A DNA stretch of 64,000 nt, taken from assembly GCA_946481275.1 (NCBI GenBank), contig CAMLMV010000003.1, positions 62,001 to 126,000 of the forward strand. Reading direction: 5' to 3'. The notes beneath the pieces were generated by a model, which did not search any database, was not told the origin of the DNA, and worked only from the letters and a program-made list of their open reading frames with translations. Every line of letters starts with the position of its first letter. Positions within the stretch are counted from its first letter, which is position 1. This document shows positions 50,421 through 59,463 of the stretch, in pieces. Position numbers and translations under genes: made by a program. Source of the stretch: an uncultured Massilia sp. GTDB taxonomy: Bacteria; Pseudomonadota; Gammaproteobacteria; Burkholderiales; Burkholderiaceae.

Positions 50421-51427
50421 GCGCGCTCCCTGAGAGGACGCAAGCGGCGCACTTCGAGCCAATGCCATGAGAGAAGGGCGGGCACGCCTGTCGCGACCTC
50501 GCGCATCCGCTTGACGAGCGCGAGCGACAGCGCCACGTCCCCGCCCACGCCGGCCAGCTGGCCGAACAGCAGCACGGCGGCTTCCTGCACGCCCAAACCG
50601 GCGGGTACCATGAAGCCGGCGTGGCGCACGGCTTGCGTCAGCGCCTCGATGGCGAGCGCGGCCTGCAAGCCGACGGGGTGGCCGAGCAGGGCCAGCGCAT
50701 ACCACGTCTCGAACGTGCCGAGCGCGTAGGCCAGCAGCGACCACGCTCCCGCGCGTGCGAGGCGGGCGCGTTGCCGGAACAGGCGGACGACGGCCGCGTC
50801 GATGCCCGCGCCGTCCAGGTGCAGTGCGATGACGTTCTGCGGCCCCAGCACGCGCAACACCCACCGCTCCAGCCGCGCGAACGGCGCGCCGTGGCGGAGG
50901 AGCCACCAGGCGAGCACGGGCAATGGCAGCGACAGCAACAGCGCAGCCGCGACGATGCCGACTAGGCCGGGCCCGGCCGCCAGCGTCAGCATCAGCAGGG
51001 CACCGGCACCGCAGAACAGGTACAGTACGACGATCGTCAGCAACACTTCCACGACGACGCTGGCCGCGACGCCCGCCGTGTCGGGCACCCGCAGGCCCGC
51101 GAGCCGCACCCCGGCCACCTCGCCGCCGATGTTCGCCACCGGCAGCAGCCGGTTGACGGCCTCGCGTACGAACGCGACCCACAACAGGAACAGCGGGCCC
51201 GCCGCGCGCCCGGGATCGAACGGCGCCAGCAGCACGCGCCATGCGCGGGCATCGAACGCCTGCGTGACGATGCGGGCCGGCACGACGAGCAGCAACGCCC
51301 AGCCGGCCCGCTCGAACGCGGCCACGATACCGGACCAGCCTTCGGCGACGACGAGCGCGGCCACCAGCCCGAGCCCGGCGATGGATGCCGTCCAGGCCAG
51401 CCGGCCCATCGCGCGGGCGCGGCTCAT
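50402..51427 (-). CDS. hpnL: HpnL, lysylphosphatidylglycerol synthase-like membrane protein
   Basis: 341-aa multi-pass membrane protein (about eight helices) of the LPG synthase transmembrane family. Typical parts are FVREAVNRLLPVANIGGEVAGVRLAGLRVPD in the first third and QAVRHAGFMVPAGLGVQEAAVLLFGQLAG near the end. HpnL-type proteins are encoded in many hopanoid clusters and are suspected lipid flippases or transport helpers; the biochemical role is not known. It is the last of six leftward genes (ispH-hpnH-hpnI-hpnJ-hpnK-hpnL), overlapping hpnK by 4 bp. Confidence 0.85.
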   Translation of the reverse strand: MSRARAMGRLAWTASIAGLGLVAALVVAEGWSGIVAAFERAGWALLLVVPARIVTQAFDARAWRVLLAPFDPGRAAGPLFLLWVAFVREAVNRLLPVANIGGEVAGVRLAGLRVPDTAGVAASVVVEVLLTIVVLYLFCGAGALLMLTLAAGPGLVGIVAAALLLSLPLPVLAWWLLRHGAPFARLERWVLRVLGPQNVIALHLDGAGIDAAVVRLFRQRARLARAGAWSLLAYALGTFETWYALALLGHPVGLQAALAIEALTQAVRHAGFMVPAGLGVQEAAVLLFGQLAGVGGDVALSLALVKRMREVATGVPALLSWHWLEVRRLRPLRERAQGPRL

Positions 51428-52491
51428 GGGCCGCCGCGGCTGTCGCCGGCACGACCGGCCGTGCCGGCGTGCGCGCGCAGGTGTGGCGGCCCGTCGGCCG
51501 GGTGGGGGCCCGGCGGGACGTCTGCATCGGCTGCCGATTCCGTTGCGGCGGCGCCTGTGTCGGCACGGTCGACCCGTGTGGCGGACGCGTCGCCTGTCGC
51601 GGCGGCAAGGGCGGCGCGATTGCCACGCCTGGCGCCATCAGCGGCGACAAGGTCGGCAAATCCACCGAAGCGCCAGCCTTGCGCGCGCAGGGCGCCACAT
51701 ACCGCACGCACGTGTGGCGAGACGAGTGCCGCGAACTCGTCGGCGTGGCGGTACCCGCGCATCGATGGCGCGATCGCCACGCCGGAATCGAGCGCCGGAT
51801 GCAGGTACAGCTCGCCGATGCCGGACGTCGGCAGGCTGCACAGTGCATCCAGCAGGGCCCTCTCGTCGAAGCGCCCCGACTGGCGGATGCCGGCCACGTA
51901 GTCGTTGTGGCCGATGCCGGCCGCGTCCAGCCTGGCTTCGAGCAGCGCCAGCCAGGGCCGCAACCATCCCGGGGGCGATTGCCCGGGCGGCCCCGTTTCG
52001 CGCGGCAGCCTGATGGCGTGCAGCCCGAACGCGCGGCCGGTATGGATGATGAGGGACAGGATCGTCGGATGCAGATGGAAATGCTTGTGCGCGTTGACGT
52101 GGTCGAGCGGCAAGCCACTGGCGGCGAACGCTTCGAACTGGGCGCGGATCTCCAGCGCCAGCTGGCGGCGTACGCGCGGCAGGCAGAAGAAACGCGCACC
52201 GTCGCGTGCCAGGCACGCACCGAAGCGGCCGTGCGCGTCGACGAGGTCGGGGATGACCCGCGGCGGCAGCACGGACGGGCCATCGGCCAGGACGATGTGC
52301 AGGCCCACCCGCAGTCCCGGCAACGCATGCGCGCGGGCGATCGCATCCTGGGCGGCCGGTGCGCCCACCATCAGGCTGGTCGCGGTCAGGATGCCGTCCC
52401 GGTGCGCGCGCTCGACGGCCGCGTTCACGCTCGGGTGCAGGCCGAAGTCGTCGGCGGTGACGATGAGACCCCGTCCACGCGGCGCGTTCAT
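51424..52491 (-). CDS. hpnK: HpnK, ChbG/YdjC-type hopanoid deacetylase
   Basis: 355-aa protein. The ChbG/YdjC carbohydrate deacetylase domain (about 8-290) has the metal motif LIVTADDFGLHPSVNAAVERA, VGLHIVLADGPSVLPP and the His-rich DHVNAHKHFHLHPTILSL. In hopanoid synthesis HpnK removes the acetyl group from the N-acetylglucosaminyl bacteriohopanetetrol made by HpnI. After about residue 290 comes a Thr/Ala/Asp/Pro-rich tail of some 65 residues with no domain, longer than usual for the family. Start overlaps the hpnJ stop, stop overlaps the hpnL start (ATGA both). Confidence 0.85.
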   Translation of the reverse strand: MNAPRGRGLIVTADDFGLHPSVNAAVERAHRDGILTATSLMVGAPAAQDAIARAHALPGLRVGLHIVLADGPSVLPPRVIPDLVDAHGRFGACLARDGARFFCLPRVRRQLALEIRAQFEAFAASGLPLDHVNAHKHFHLHPTILSLIIHTGRAFGLHAIRLPRETGPPGQSPPGWLRPWLALLEARLDAAGIGHNDYVAGIRQSGRFDERALLDALCSLPTSGIGELYLHPALDSGVAIAPSMRGYRHADEFAALVSPHVRAVCGALRAQGWRFGGFADLVAADGARRGNRAALAAATGDASATRVDRADTGAAATESAADADVPPGPHPADGPPHLRAHAGTAGRAGDSRGGP

Positions 52492-53933
52492 GAATGGGAA
52501 GCGCCGTGGGCGCGCAGGAAGTGGAAGAATTCGACGCCTTCGCGCAGGCGGCGCCGGGTCATTTCCCAGCTTTGCAGCATCTCGCTGACGATTTCCCAGA
52601 TCTTCGAAGGACGGAAATAAAAGCTGCGGTAAAACTGTTCCACGCCGTGATAGATCTCGTCGCTCGACAGGTGCGGATAGCTGAGCGCGGCCAGTTGCAC
52701 GCCACTGCCGTCGACGAGCGGAATGGTCTTGTGGGACGGTATCCAGTCGTTTTGTAGCGCCTGTTCGTACAGCCGGGTGCCCGGGTACGGGGCCGCCAGC
52801 GAGACCTGGATCGTGTGCGGGTTGATCTCCTTGGCGAACGCGATCGATTTCGCGATCGTCTCCCGCGTCTCGCCCGGCAAGCCGAGGATGAACGTCCCGT
52901 GCACGGTGATCCCGAGCGCGCGGCAGTCGGCGGCGAAGCGCCGTGCGATGTCGGTCCGCAAGCCCTTCCTGATGTTCAGGAGGATCTGGTCGTCGCCGGA
53001 TTCGTAGCCCACGAGCAGTAGCCGCAAGCCGTTTTCCTTCATGATCTTGAGCGTGGAATAGGGCACGTTCGCTTTCGCATTGCACGACCACGTCACGCCC
53101 AGCTTGCCGAGGCCCCGCGCGATCTCCTCGGCACGCGGCCGGACGTCGGTGAACGTGTCGTCGTCGAACATGATTTCCTTCACTTCCGGCATGTTCTCCT
53201 TGATCCAGCGGACCTCGGCGAGCACGTTTTTCGCCGAGCGGGTGCGGTAGCGGTGCCCGCCCACGGTCTGTGGCCACAGGCAGAACGTGCAGCGCGAGCG
53301 GCATCCGCGTCCCGTGTACAGCGATACGTACGGGTAGCCCAGGTAGCCGATGAAATAATTGCGGATGTTCAGGTCGCGCCGGTACACGGGCGCGACGAAC
53401 GGCAGCGCGTCCATGTCTTCGATGATCGCGCGCGGCGGATTGTGGCGGATCGCGCCGCCGGCGTCGCGCCAGCTGATGCCGTCGACGGCCGCCAGCGGCC
53501 GGCCCGCCGCGACGTCCTGGCAGGTGTAGTCGAATTCCTCGCGGGCGACGAAGTCGATGGCGCTGCCCGCCCGCAGCGACCCGGCGGGATCGACGGCGAC
53601 CCTGGCGCCCACCATGCCGATGCATACCGCGGCATGCATGTCCTTGAGCATCCCGGCGAAGCGCACGTCGCCCGGAAACGAGGGCGTGCTCGTGTGGATG
53701 ATCACGAGGTCGTAGTGGCGGGCGATGTCGAGCGCCTGCGCGACGGTGAGACCGTCCGCGGGGGCGTCGAGCAGCCGGCTGCCGGGCACCAGGGCTGCGG
53801 GCTGGGCCAGCCAGGTCGGATACCAGAACGAGCGGATCTCGCGCTTTGCCTGGTAGCGCGAGCCGGCGCCGCCGTCGAAGCCGTCGAACGAGGGGGCCTG
53901 CAGGAACAGGGTCTTCAGCATTGCGGTAGTCAT
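52488..53933 (-). CDS. hpnJ: HpnJ, B12-binding-type radical SAM hopanoid enzyme
   Basis: 481-aa radical SAM protein. The N-terminal cobalamin-binding-like domain (about 1-165; LFLQAPSFDGFDGGAGSRYQAKREIRSFWYPTWLAQ, LVIIHTSTPSF) precedes the radical SAM barrel with the iron-sulfur motif GCRSRCTFC and EIMFDDDTFTDVRPRAEEIARG. HpnJ is the enzyme family converting the glucosamine head group of bacteriohopanetetrol to the cyclitol ether. ATG 53933 was used; ATG 53948 and ATG 53921 are alternatives and none has a good ribosome site. Lies between hpnI (20 bp) and hpnK (4-bp overlap). Confidence 0.88.
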   Translation of the reverse strand: MTTAMLKTLFLQAPSFDGFDGGAGSRYQAKREIRSFWYPTWLAQPAALVPGSRLLDAPADGLTVAQALDIARHYDLVIIHTSTPSFPGDVRFAGMLKDMHAAVCIGMVGARVAVDPAGSLRAGSAIDFVAREEFDYTCQDVAAGRPLAAVDGISWRDAGGAIRHNPPRAIIEDMDALPFVAPVYRRDLNIRNYFIGYLGYPYVSLYTGRGCRSRCTFCLWPQTVGGHRYRTRSAKNVLAEVRWIKENMPEVKEIMFDDDTFTDVRPRAEEIARGLGKLGVTWSCNAKANVPYSTLKIMKENGLRLLLVGYESGDDQILLNIRKGLRTDIARRFAADCRALGITVHGTFILGLPGETRETIAKSIAFAKEINPHTIQVSLAAPYPGTRLYEQALQNDWIPSHKTIPLVDGSGVQLAALSYPHLSSDEIYHGVEQFYRSFYFRPSKIWEIVSEMLQSWEMTRRRLREGVEFFHFLRAHGASHS

Positions 53934-53953
53934 TGCGGTTGTGCCCATGATCG

Positions 53954-55126
53954 TTATCGCCAGGACGGCCGGTCGTGCGAAGCGGGCCCGCCGTAAGTCC
54001 GGTCCGGTGCCGCCGCCCGTCCCGTATCGATGTGCAGGCGGTGTTGCCGCCAGCGCGCCGTCGTACCCGCAAAGGCGCTCGCCCACTCCAGCACCAGCAG
54101 GCAGTCGCGCAGCGGGGCCTGCCAGGCATGGCCGGGGGCGGGGATGCCCGGGGCCGGCCGGCGCCAGTGCAGGCCGAAGCGCGCCGCCGCGCCGCAGAGT
54201 GCCAGTGCGGCGTTCCACGCCGTCGGCGCGAGCCACACGCCGAGCGCGAGCATCGGCAGGGTGAAGGTGATGAAGGACAACGCGTAGCCGAGCGGATTGA
54301 GCGAGCGGATCGTCTGCATCCAGCGCCGCTCCCTTGACCACAGCGCGCGCAGGCTGTCTTCGGTCACGTCCGTACCCACGTTGACGTCGGACAGCACCGT
54401 CTCCAGGCCAAGACCGCGGACGAGTTCGCCGAGCCGGTAGTCGTCGGCGAGGCGGTTCTTCAGCACCTCGACCCCGCCGATGGCCCTGAGTGTCGCGGCG
54501 CGCACGGCGATCGTCGCGCCGAACGCGAAGGCACAGCTGCCGCCGCTGCTCGCGACCCGCACGGACGGTGCGAACCACGTGTCGATGAAGAGCGCGCCGA
54601 GCCGCGGCCAGCACCCGTCCAGAGGCCGGCCATGGTACAGGCAAGTGACGATGCCGACGCGGGGCTCGGCCAGCGGCGCCGTCACGCGCGCCAGGTAATC
54701 GGTCCCGACGGTGACGTCGCTGTCGGCCAGCACCAGCCACGGATGGCGTGCCGCGTGCATCATGTTGATGAGGTTGCTCACCTTGAGGTTGCTGCCGTGG
54801 ATGTGCGGGTCGACGACGAGCCGCATGTCGACGGCGGGGAAGCGCCGGGCCAGCCGTTCGACGACCGCGATGGCCGGGTCGTCCGGATCGCGGACCCCGA
54901 ACACGATCTGGTAATGCGGATGCGTCTGCGTGCACAGCCCGGCGAGATTTTCTTCGAGCCGGGGCTCGGCGCCGCACAGGGGCTTGAGCACGGTGACGGG
55001 CGTGCGGCCGGACGGCCTGTCCACGCGCACGACGGGGATGCGCCCACGACAGATCAGGGCCGCCAGCGCGTAGAGCGTGGCCAGCACCGTCAGCGTCGCG
55101 CCGGCCAGCGTGAAGAACGCCGGCAT
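53954..55126 (-). CDS. hpnI: HpnI, hopanoid glycosyltransferase (GT2)
   Basis: 390-aa family-2 glycosyltransferase that adds N-acetylglucosamine to bacteriohopanetetrol. N-terminal membrane helix (about 6-26), GT-A fold with TVLKPLCGAEPRLEENL, the DXD-type LADSDVTVGTDYL, KNRLADDYRLGELVRGLGL and the Q/RXXRW-like RERRWMQTIRSLNP, followed by two or three C-terminal helices (about 285-330). ATG 55126 is 9 nt after GGAGG; GTG 55129, one codon upstream, is possible. It overlaps the hpnH stop by one base (TGATG). Confidence 0.88.
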   Translation of the reverse strand: MPAFFTLAGATLTVLATLYALAALICRGRIPVVRVDRPSGRTPVTVLKPLCGAEPRLEENLAGLCTQTHPHYQIVFGVRDPDDPAIAVVERLARRFPAVDMRLVVDPHIHGSNLKVSNLINMMHAARHPWLVLADSDVTVGTDYLARVTAPLAEPRVGIVTCLYHGRPLDGCWPRLGALFIDTWFAPSVRVASSGGSCAFAFGATIAVRAATLRAIGGVEVLKNRLADDYRLGELVRGLGLETVLSDVNVGTDVTEDSLRALWSRERRWMQTIRSLNPLGYALSFITFTLPMLALGVWLAPTAWNAALALCGAAARFGLHWRRPAPGIPAPGHAWQAPLRDCLLVLEWASAFAGTTARWRQHRLHIDTGRAAAPDRTYGGPASHDRPSWR

Positions 55127-56268
55127 CACCGAACGCCTCCCTTCAGCCCGGCTTTGCGGCCCCGGATCTCCTCGAGACGGATGGCGACCTGCTGCGCATG
55201 CACGTGTTGCGCGGGCCGCTGTCCGCCCAGCGGAATGTCGGGTGCCATCGGCCCGTCGGTGGCGACGCCCCGCAGCGCGACGCGGGCGGCGGCGAGGGGA
55301 CGGGCGAGCGTATCCCGCACGGCGCTTGCCTCGTAGCCGCTATGCACCATGCAGTCCGCGCATTTCTCGTAGCGGCCCGTACCGTAGGCCTCCCAATCCG
55401 TTTCTTCCATCAATTCCCGGAACGATGCGGCATAGCCTTCGCCGAGCAGGTAGCATGGGCGCTGCCAGCCGAACACCGTCCGCGTCGGAGTGCCCCACGG
55501 CGTGCAATGATAGGTCTGGTTCCCGGCAAGGAAGTCGAGGAACAGGCTGGATTGGCTGAACGACCAGCGCCGTCCGCCTTCGCCGCGTGCGAATATATCC
55601 CGGAACAATTGCCTCGTCCGGTTGCGCGCGAGGAAATGCTGCTGTTCCGGCGCCCGTTCATAGGCATAGCCGGGTGACACGGTAATGCCGTCGACCTCGA
55701 TCTCCTTCAACATGTCGAAGAAGCGCGCCACCCGCTCCGGACGGGCATCGTCGAACAGCGTGCAGTTGACGTTGACGTGGAAACCCGCCGCCTTGGCGCG
55801 CCGGATCGCGGCGACGGCGCGCCGGTACACGCCCGGGCGGCAGACCGAGCGGTCGTGCATGGCCTCGTCGCCGTCGAGGTGCACGGACCAGGTGAAGAAC
55901 GGACTCGGGCGATACTGGCCGAGCTGCCGTTCCAGCAGCAGCGCGTTCGTGCACAGGTAGACGAACTTGCGGCGTGCGACGATGCCGGCGACGATCGCCG
56001 GCATGTCCCTGTGCAGCAACGGTTCGCCCCCCGCGATCGAGACGACGGGTGCCCCGCATTCGTCGACGGCGCCCAGGCAGTCGTCCAGCGACAGGCGCTG
56101 GTCGAGGATCTCGCCCGGATAATCGATCTTGCCGCAGCCGGCGCACGCCAGGTTGCAGCGGAACAGCGGCTCGAGCATCAGCGCGAGCGGATAGCGCCGC
56201 TGGCCGCTCAGGTGCTTGCCTAGCACGTAGGCGCCGACGAGGGCTTTTTGGAGGAACGGGATGGCCAT
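55126..56268 (-). CDS. hpnH: HpnH, radical SAM adenosylhopane synthase
   Basis: 380-aa radical SAM enzyme that couples diploptene with the 5'-deoxyadenosyl group of SAM to make adenosylhopane, the entry to all C35 hopanoids. The CX3CX2C cluster motif is FRCNLACAGCGKIDYP; SIAGGEPLLHRDMPAIV is the SAM-binding GGEP; C-terminal SPASM-like cysteines include CTPWGTPTRTVFGWQRPCYLL and KCADCMVHSGYE. The start MAIPFLQKALVGAYVLGKHLSGQRRYPLALMLEPLFRCN is the standard HpnH N-terminus. Sits 15 bp after ispH. Confidence 0.93.
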   Translation of the reverse strand: MAIPFLQKALVGAYVLGKHLSGQRRYPLALMLEPLFRCNLACAGCGKIDYPGEILDQRLSLDDCLGAVDECGAPVVSIAGGEPLLHRDMPAIVAGIVARRKFVYLCTNALLLERQLGQYRPSPFFTWSVHLDGDEAMHDRSVCRPGVYRRAVAAIRRAKAAGFHVNVNCTLFDDARPERVARFFDMLKEIEVDGITVSPGYAYERAPEQQHFLARNRTRQLFRDIFARGEGGRRWSFSQSSLFLDFLAGNQTYHCTPWGTPTRTVFGWQRPCYLLGEGYAASFRELMEETDWEAYGTGRYEKCADCMVHSGYEASAVRDTLARPLAAARVALRGVATDGPMAPDIPLGGQRPAQHVHAQQVAIRLEEIRGRKAGLKGGVR

Positions 56269-56283
56269 GCGGTGTCTCCGTGG

Positions 56284-57231
56284 TCATTGCGGACCCGGGC
56301 CGCGTGGCCCGTCCGCGAGTGCGCGCGGCAGCCGGAACTCGATGTGTTCCTCGATCCCGTCCATCGTCGACACCTCGACGGGCCCGAGCGCGCGCAGGGC
56401 GCCGATCACGTGCTCGACCATGGCCTCGGGCGCGGACGCGCCGGCCGTGATCCCGACCACCGCCGCGCCGGCCACCCAGGCGGGATCGAGCTCGCCGCCG
56501 TCCGCCAGCAGCCAGGTCGGGGTGCCGGTTTCCGCGCCGATCTCGCGCAGCCGGTTCGAATTCGAACTGTTCGGCGCGCCGACGACGAGCAGCACGTCGA
56601 CCTGGCGGCACAGGTCGCGCACGGCGCGCTGGCGGTTCTGCGTGGCATAACAGATGTCGCGGACGTCGGGCCCGACGATGTCCGTGAAGCGCCGGCGCAG
56701 GGCCGCGATGACGCCGCGCGTGTCGTCCACGCTGAGCGTCGTCTGCGTCACGTAGGCGACCGGCGTGTCGGGCGGCAGCTCGAGGGCCTCGGCCTCGCGC
56801 TCGTCGCGCACCAGCAGCACGCGGCCGTCGATCTGTCCCATCGTCCCCTCGACCTCCGGGTGGCCGGGATGGCCGATCAGGATCACCGTGCGGCCGCCGG
56901 CCGCGTAATGGCGGCCCTGGATGTGGACCTTGGCGACGAGCGGGCAGGTCGCGTCCAGCACCCGCAGGGCGCGCGCGTCGGCATCGGCCTCGACCGTGCG
57001 CGCCACGCCGTGCGCGCTGAAGACCGTCACTGCCTGCGGCGGCACTTCGTCCAGGTCCTCGACGAACACGGCGCCCTTGGCGCGCAGGCCGTTGACGACG
57101 GCCTTGTTGTGGACAATTTCGTGGCGCACATACACGGGCGCACCATGCCGTTCGAGCGCGCGCTCGACGATCTCGATGGCTCTGACGACGCCCGCGCAAA
57201 ACCCGCGCGGCTGGGCAAGGATCACATGCAT
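56284..57231 (-). CDS. ispH: 4-hydroxy-3-methylbut-2-enyl diphosphate reductase IspH (cluster copy)
   Basis: 315-aa iron-sulfur enzyme making IPP and DMAPP at the end of the MEP pathway. Its three cluster cysteines are in [25 protein letters not shown] and [13 protein letters not shown]; the catalytic Glu lies in EVEGTMGQ and the SN pair in [14 protein letters not shown] 57231 starts the conserved [12 protein letters not shown]. It heads the leftward operon with hpnH, 15 bp upstream of it. With dxs at the other end of the locus, both the first and last MEP enzymes are encoded within the hopanoid cluster. Whether it is a second copy in the genome cannot be decided here. Confidence 0.93.
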   Translation of the reverse strand: MHVILAQPRGFCAGVVRAIEIVERALERHGAPVYVRHEIVHNKAVVNGLRAKGAVFVEDLDEVPPQAVTVFSAHGVARTVEADADARALRVLDATCPLVAKVHIQGRHYAAGGRTVILIGHPGHPEVEGTMGQIDGRVLLVRDEREAEALELPPDTPVAYVTQTTLSVDDTRGVIAALRRRFTDIVGPDVRDICYATQNRQRAVRDLCRQVDVLLVVGAPNSSNSNRLREIGAETGTPTWLLADGGELDPAWVAGAAVVGITAGASAPEAMVEHVIGALRALGPVEVSTMDGIEEHIEFRLPRALADGPRGPGPQ

Positions 57232-57339
57232 GACGGTTCTCTGCGGTGCTTTCCGTTCGGTGCAGATTGGAGTCCGCGCCGGCGCGCAAGTTCGCACACC
57301 GCGTTTGATCCAGATGCGTATGCGTCCTGCATATCTGAT

Positions 57340-57345
57340 TAGAAT
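57340..57345 (+). promoter_or_regulatory. Possible -10 element of hpnA
   Basis: TAGAAT lies 29 nt before the hpnA ATG in the region between ispH and hpnA. CTGCA (57327-57331) and TGCAG (57350-57354) form a weak dyad around it. No -35 fits. Confidence 0.3.
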
Positions 57346-57374
57346 GCGCTGCAGATGGATGCCGGAAGGGGGCC

Positions 57375-58379
57375 ATGGTGGCGGAGAGCGGCCTGGTGCT
57401 GGTCACGGGCGCGGCCGGGTTCGTCGGTGCCGCCGTGGCGCGCGCGGCGCTGGCAGAGGGGTATGCCGTCCGTGCCCTGGTGCGCCCGAGCAGCCCGCGC
57501 CGCAATCTGACGGGACTCGACGCCGAGGTGGCCGCTGGCGACATGCGCGACGCGGCCGCGGTCGGGCGAGCGTTGGCCGGGGTGCGCTTCCTGCTGCATG
57601 TCGCAGCGGATTACCGGTTGTGGGCGCCCGATCCGGGCGAGATCATGCGCAACAACCTGGAAGGCACGGCGACCGTGATGCGGGCGGCGCTGGCGGCCGG
57701 CGTCGAGCGGGTCGTCGTCACCAGCAGCGTGGCCACGTTGCGGGTGGGCCCGTCGACCGTGGCGGCCACGGAAGGCGAACCGTTGGAGGAACACGACGCG
57801 ATCGGCGCGTACAAGCGCAGCAAGGTGGCGGCCGAACGCCTCGTCGAGCGCATGGTCGTGCAGGACGGCTTGCCGGCCGTGATCGTCAACCCGTCCACGC
57901 CGGTCGGCGCGCGCGACGTGCGCCCGACGCCGACGGGGCGCATCATCGTCGAGGCGGCCCGTGGACGGATGCCGGCGTTCGTCGAGACGGGGCTGAACGT
58001 CGTCGACGTCGAGGACGTGGCACGTGGACATGTGCTCGCCCTTACGCGTGGGCGCGTGGGCGAGCGCTACATCCTCGGCGGGCAGAACGTGATGCTGCGC
58101 GAGCTGTTGGGCGAGATTGCGCAACTCGTCGGGCGCAGTCCGCCGCGCGTCAGGTTGCCGGCCGGCCCGCTGGTGCCGCTGGCGCACGCGGCCGAGGCGG
58201 TCGCTCACCTGCGCGGGCGCGAGCCGTTCCTGACGGTGGACGGTCTGAAGATGTCGCGTAACCGGATGTTTTTTTCGTCGGACAAGGCGGAGCGGGAGCT
58301 CGGCTACCGGCCCGGGCCGTATGTTGCCGGCGTGCGGGCGGCGGTCGCGTGGTTCGGGCGGGAAGGGTATCTCGACTAG
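57375..58379 (+). CDS. hpnA: HpnA, hopanoid-associated sugar epimerase/dehydrogenase
   Basis: 334-aa extended short-chain dehydrogenase with the NAD motif [17 protein letters not shown], the SSVATL strand, the catalytic YKRSK and [16 protein letters not shown]. It matches the HpnA family linked to hopanoid side-chain formation; the precise reaction is not established. ATG 57375 is preceded by GGAAGGGGG. Divergent from ispH by 143 bp. A di-iron ferritin-like gene lies just after it on the opposite strand. Confidence 0.9.
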   Translation: MVAESGLVLVTGAAGFVGAAVARAALAEGYAVRALVRPSSPRRNLTGLDAEVAAGDMRDAAAVGRALAGVRFLLHVAADYRLWAPDPGEIMRNNLEGTATVMRAALAAGVERVVVTSSVATLRVGPSTVAATEGEPLEEHDAIGAYKRSKVAAERLVERMVVQDGLPAVIVNPSTPVGARDVRPTPTGRIIVEAARGRMPAFVETGLNVVDVEDVARGHVLALTRGRVGERYILGGQNVMLRELLGEIAQLVGRSPPRVRLPAGPLVPLAHAAEAVAHLRGREPFLTVDGLKMSRNRMFFSSDKAERELGYRPGPYVAGVRAAVAWFGREGYLD

Positions 58380-58429
58380 GGACGCCGCGGCGCGAGCCGT
58401 TGTCGATGGGGCCGTGCCGGGCGCCGAGG

Positions 58430-58455
58430 TTCAGCGCCCACGTTCAGCGCCCGCG
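58430..58455. repeat. 13-bp tandem repeat spanning a stop codon
   Basis: TTCAGCGCCCACG (58430-58442) and TTCAGCGCCCGCG (58443-58455) differ at one base. The second copy includes the end and stop codon of the leftward ferritin-like gene. It looks like a small local duplication with no evident function. Confidence 0.6.
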
Positions 58456-59442
58456 TCGGAACGGCCTGGCCAGCCACAATACGAGCCGGGCCAGGCGCGG
58501 CACCGTGCGGGGGCGCAGCAGGCGTTCGTCATACCCCGCAAAGCGCCGTTCGTTTTCCGCAAGACAGAGTGCGAGCAGGCCGCGCACGCCGACGCCGTCC
58601 TCCGCCACCGATTGCGCGCCGTGCAGCGTGAAATTATTGTCCTGCGGGCGCGCGCCCCCGTCCGTGTCGATGGCCCGCGCGAGGCCGATCCTCTCCCACG
58701 CGAGGAACACCCACACGGCGGCGACCTTCGCTTCGAAGCGCACGCGGCGCAGGAAGGACAGGCGTGCGCGGTGCCAGGCGGCCCAGTTGGCGAACAGCAG
58801 GATGTGCCGGCACTCTTCCTGCATCACGGGCTCGAAGGTGTCGACGAGCGCCGGCGGAAACAGGCCGGACCGCCGCGCCAGTTCGAACAGGCCGAAGGCG
58901 AAAAAGCTGTCGATGCATTCGCTGTAGCCAGTGACGAGGTAGGCCCATTCCGGATCCCGTGGCGGGCGCTGGACGGGTTCGGGGGCGAGGTCGATGCCGT
59001 ACGCCGCCACCATGCGCGCGAGCACGTCCTTGTGGCGCTGTTCTTCCCACGCGTTCAGCGCGAGGGCATCGCGCATGGCGGGATCGCGCAGCGTACCGGC
59101 ATAGGCCGCCATGCGCAGGCGTGCCTTGCCTTCCGTCTGGACGGCGATGTCCCAGATCGGCAGCCCGACGATGCGGTCGCGCACTTCGGGTTCCAGCCTG
59201 GGCCAGTCCAGCACGGCGGGCCGGTAGGGGTTGAACGTGTCGCGGAACATACGGCACGTGGCGTCGCCGTGGACGTCCGAGCCGGGGACGAGCGGACCCA
59301 CGTGCGGATCGCGCCAGTGCCGCATGCGCGCGTCGGCCGCGGCCAGTTGTGCGTCGTCCAGGCCCGGTGTGGGTTGCGGCGGGGGCCGGAAGCCGGGCAC
59401 CAGCCCGGCAACGTCGAAGGCATCCGTGGCGTAGCCATCCAT
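58444..59442 (-). CDS. Ferritin-like di-iron domain protein
   Basis: 332-aa soluble protein, function not assigned. It shows a repeated Glu/His pattern of a four-helix di-iron carboxylate site: TEGKARLRMAAY, then NAWEEQRHKDVLARM, YSECIDSFFAFGLFELA and FEPVMQEECRHILLFANWAAW, giving E-, EEQRH-, E- and EECRH- metal ligand candidates. This is the arrangement of ferritin-like oxygenases, oxidases and desaturases. The N-terminus (residues 1-90) is polar and Pro-rich, and the C-terminal 60 residues contain a further conserved-looking segment, ALCLAENERRFAGYDERLL. ATG 59442 has a GGGAGA ribosome site 7 nt upstream. It is convergent with hpnA, 64 bp away, and 21 bp after the MmyB-type regulator on the same strand. 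A lipid or hopanoid oxidation role is only a hypothesis from position. Confidence 0.72.
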   Translation of the reverse strand: MDGYATDAFDVAGLVPGFRPPPQPTPGLDDAQLAAADARMRHWRDPHVGPLVPGSDVHGDATCRMFRDTFNPYRPAVLDWPRLEPEVRDRIVGLPIWDIAVQTEGKARLRMAAYAGTLRDPAMRDALALNAWEEQRHKDVLARMVAAYGIDLAPEPVQRPPRDPEWAYLVTGYSECIDSFFAFGLFELARRSGLFPPALVDTFEPVMQEECRHILLFANWAAWHRARLSFLRRVRFEAKVAAVWVFLAWERIGLARAIDTDGGARPQDNNFTLHGAQSVAEDGVGVRGLLALCLAENERRFAGYDERLLRPRTVPRLARLVLWLARPFRRGR

Positions 59443-59463
59443 GGGTATTCTCCCGGACGTCGG

